A stretch of DNA of 6,895 nucleotides from Clostridia bacterium (GTDB taxonomy: Bacteria > Bacillota > Clostridia > Oscillospirales > Acutalibacteraceae), in NCBI GenBank assembly GCA_017534365.1, contig JAFWCS010000482.1:1-6895 (forward strand), in the 5' to 3' direction. The notes under the pieces were generated by a model that had not been told where the DNA came from, did not search any database, and was given only the letters and a program-made list of their open reading frames with translations. The translations under genes were made by a program, and so were the position numbers. Within the stretch, counting starts at the first letter, position 1; each line of letters begins with the position of its first letter. Positions 5,907-6,895 of this stretch are shown piece after piece.

Positions 5907-5940
5907 AAAGAGCCGCACCCGGCCGGGCGCGGCTCTTTTT
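5907..5940 (+). terminator. Intrinsic terminator of the lipoprotein gene
   Basis: Stem GAGCCGC (5910-5916) with GCGGCTC (5929-5935), extended by AAA/TTT, with an inner CCCGG/CCGGG helix (5918-5922 with 5923-5927) after one mismatch, ending in five T (5936-5940). It begins 5 nt after the stop. On the minus strand the following run is only CTTTCTG, so it is at best a weak terminator for the converging hydrogenase gene. Confidence 0.92.
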
Positions 5941-5961
5941 CATTTCACTCGTTTTGCGGAT

Positions 5962-5981
5962 TCCCGTCCGGCCGGGCGGGA
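5962..5981. repeat. 20-nt palindrome next to the hydrogenase stop codon
   Basis: Positions 5962-5971 mirror 5972-5981 completely if one G-T pair is allowed. The palindrome ends one base from the hydrogenase stop (5982-5984). On the plus strand TCATTTTTC follows, so it could act as a second terminator there. On the minus strand no T-run follows, so it could be a 3'-end protecting hairpin for the hydrogenase mRNA. Its core CCGGCCGGGCG recurs in the neighbouring terminator. Confidence 0.6.
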
Positions 5982-6895
5982 TCATTTTTCTTCACAGGGC
6001 AGATGCCAGCCGTGATGGTCGGTGTGCAGCAGGTCATGCGCCTTGTGGCTCATCGGCGCGCCGAGATATTCGGCGTAGAGCGCGTTCACCGCAGGGTTCT
6101 CATGGGAGAAGCGCAGCGGATTCTCGCGATCGAGCGCATAGAGCTTTTCATCGCGCTCCTGCGCGAGCTCAAAGCCGTCGCAGATCGGCTGTCCGCCGCC
6201 GCCGCCGCAGCCGCCGGGGCAGGCCATGATCTCCACGAAATCATACTTCACCTTGCCCGCGCGGATCGCTTCGAGCAGCGCGCGGGTGTTGGCCAGTCCG
6301 CTGGCAACCGCCACGCGCAGGGTCGCGCCGGCGAGCTCGAATTCCGCCTCGCGCCACGGGCCGTCATAGCCGCGCACGGCCTTGAAATGATCGGGATCGG
6401 GGTTGCTGCCGGTCACAAGATAATAAGCGGAGCGCAGCGCCGCCTCCATCACGCCGCCGGTCGCGCCGAAGATCACGGCCGCGCCGGTGCCTTCGCCCAG
6501 CGGGGAATCAAAGGGCGCCTCCTCGAGCGCAGCGGCGTTGATATGCTCCGCGCGCAGGATGCGGTTGACCTCGCGCGTGGTGAGCACCAGGTCGACGTCG
6601 CGATAGCCGGAATCGTTCAGATTCGGGATGTCGCATTCATGCTTTTTGGAAATACAGGGCATGATGGAGATCGAGAAGATCTTCTCTGCCGGGATGCCGA
6701 GCTTTTCCGCAAAATAGGTCTTGGTCACAGCGCCGAACATCGCCTGCGGCGATTTGGCGGTGCTGAGCTGATCGACCATATCGGGATACTGCGATTTGAT
6801 GAATCGCACCCAGCCCGGACAGCAGGAGGTGAACATCGGGAATGCCGCGGGGTCGCCCTTCTTCAGCTTCTCCAGGAACTCGCTGCCCTCCTCCA
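5982..6895 (-). CDS. [FeFe]-hydrogenase catalytic subunit, C-terminal H-cluster domain (5' part outside window)
   Basis: About 303 residues of the catalytic domain that makes or oxidises H2 at the H-cluster. All three signatures are present: TSCCPGW (6830-6810), MPCISKKHE (6662-6636) and MACPGGCGGGGGQP (6227-6186). They supply the four cysteines that hold the [4Fe-4S] and bridging iron, plus the neighbouring Cys of TSCC used in proton transfer, so the enzyme looks catalytically complete in this part. The frame is open to the window edge (EEGSEFLEKLKKGD upstream of PMFTSCC), so the Met codon at 6836 is internal and the gene continues leftwards on its own strand. The C-terminus has the usual SHENPAV and HKAHDLLHT elements, then a short extra tail with His and Cys. 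N-terminal FeS domains are outside, so monomeric, bifurcating and sensory types cannot be told apart. It converges with the lipoprotein gene. Confidence 0.96.
   Translation of the reverse strand, partial: EEGSEFLEKLKKGDPAAFPMFTSCCPGWVRFIKSQYPDMVDQLSTAKSPQAMFGAVTKTYFAEKLGIPAEKIFSISIMPCISKKHECDIPNLNDSGYRDVDLVLTTREVNRILRAEHINAAALEEAPFDSPLGEGTGAAVIFGATGGVMEAALRSAYYLVTGSNPDPDHFKAVRGYDGPWREAEFELAGATLRVAVASGLANTRALLEAIRAGKVKYDFVEIMACPGGCGGGGGQPICDGFELAQERDEKLYALDRENPLRFSHENPAVNALYAEYLGAPMSHKAHDLLHTDHHGWHLPCEEK

Noticed and set aside
1..6895. Mobile element, CRISPR array, tRNA or rRNA
   Set aside because: No spaced direct repeats, transposase or integrase motifs, terminal inverted repeats, tRNA cloverleaf or rRNA signature was seen on either strand.

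Overview
The window is about 6.9 kb of GC-rich bacterial DNA. Its gene set points to an anaerobic, Gram-positive, Clostridia-like Firmicute, perhaps of the Oscillospiraceae/Ruminococcaceae type. The pointers are a catalytic [FeFe]-hydrogenase chain, an FtsW/RodA-PBP pair, an RsiV/DUF3298-like lipoprotein, strong AGGAGG-type ribosome binding sites and sigma-A promoters. The taxonomic guess is inference; nothing here fixes the species. Strong G/C bias at the third codon position produces many long shadow reading frames, which are left out.

Layout: (1) 1-2719, plus strand, a tight cell-envelope operon. It holds the 3' end of an FtsW/RodA-type glycan polymerase, overlapping by ATGA a class B penicillin-binding protein, followed 9 nt later by a tyrosine-phosphatase-like protein. 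(2) 2743-2770, a terminator hairpin flanked by A and T runs, placed to serve both converging operons. (3) 4755-2777, minus strand, a three-gene operon: two small membrane proteins that I do not recognise, then larC, the nickel-inserting enzyme of nickel-pincer cofactor synthesis. It has its own consensus promoter and a leader of about 155 nt with a convincing multi-helix fold. (4) 4917-4993, two strong back-to-back promoters. (5) 5033-5902, plus strand, a monocistronic lipoprotein gene with its own terminator. (6) 5982-6895, minus strand, the C-terminal part of an [FeFe]-hydrogenase, cut by the window edge.

How they work together: the first operon couples glycan polymerisation (FtsW/RodA) with peptide cross-linking (PBP), as SEDS/class B PBP pairs do, and adds a phosphatase of unknown target. 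The minus-strand operon joins a nickel-cofactor maturation enzyme to two unknown membrane proteins rich in Trp, Met and His. Its structured leader suggests control at the RNA level. That leader and the unknown membrane pair are the best candidates for something undescribed. The hydrogenase and lipoprotein are separate transcription units with no visible functional link to the others.
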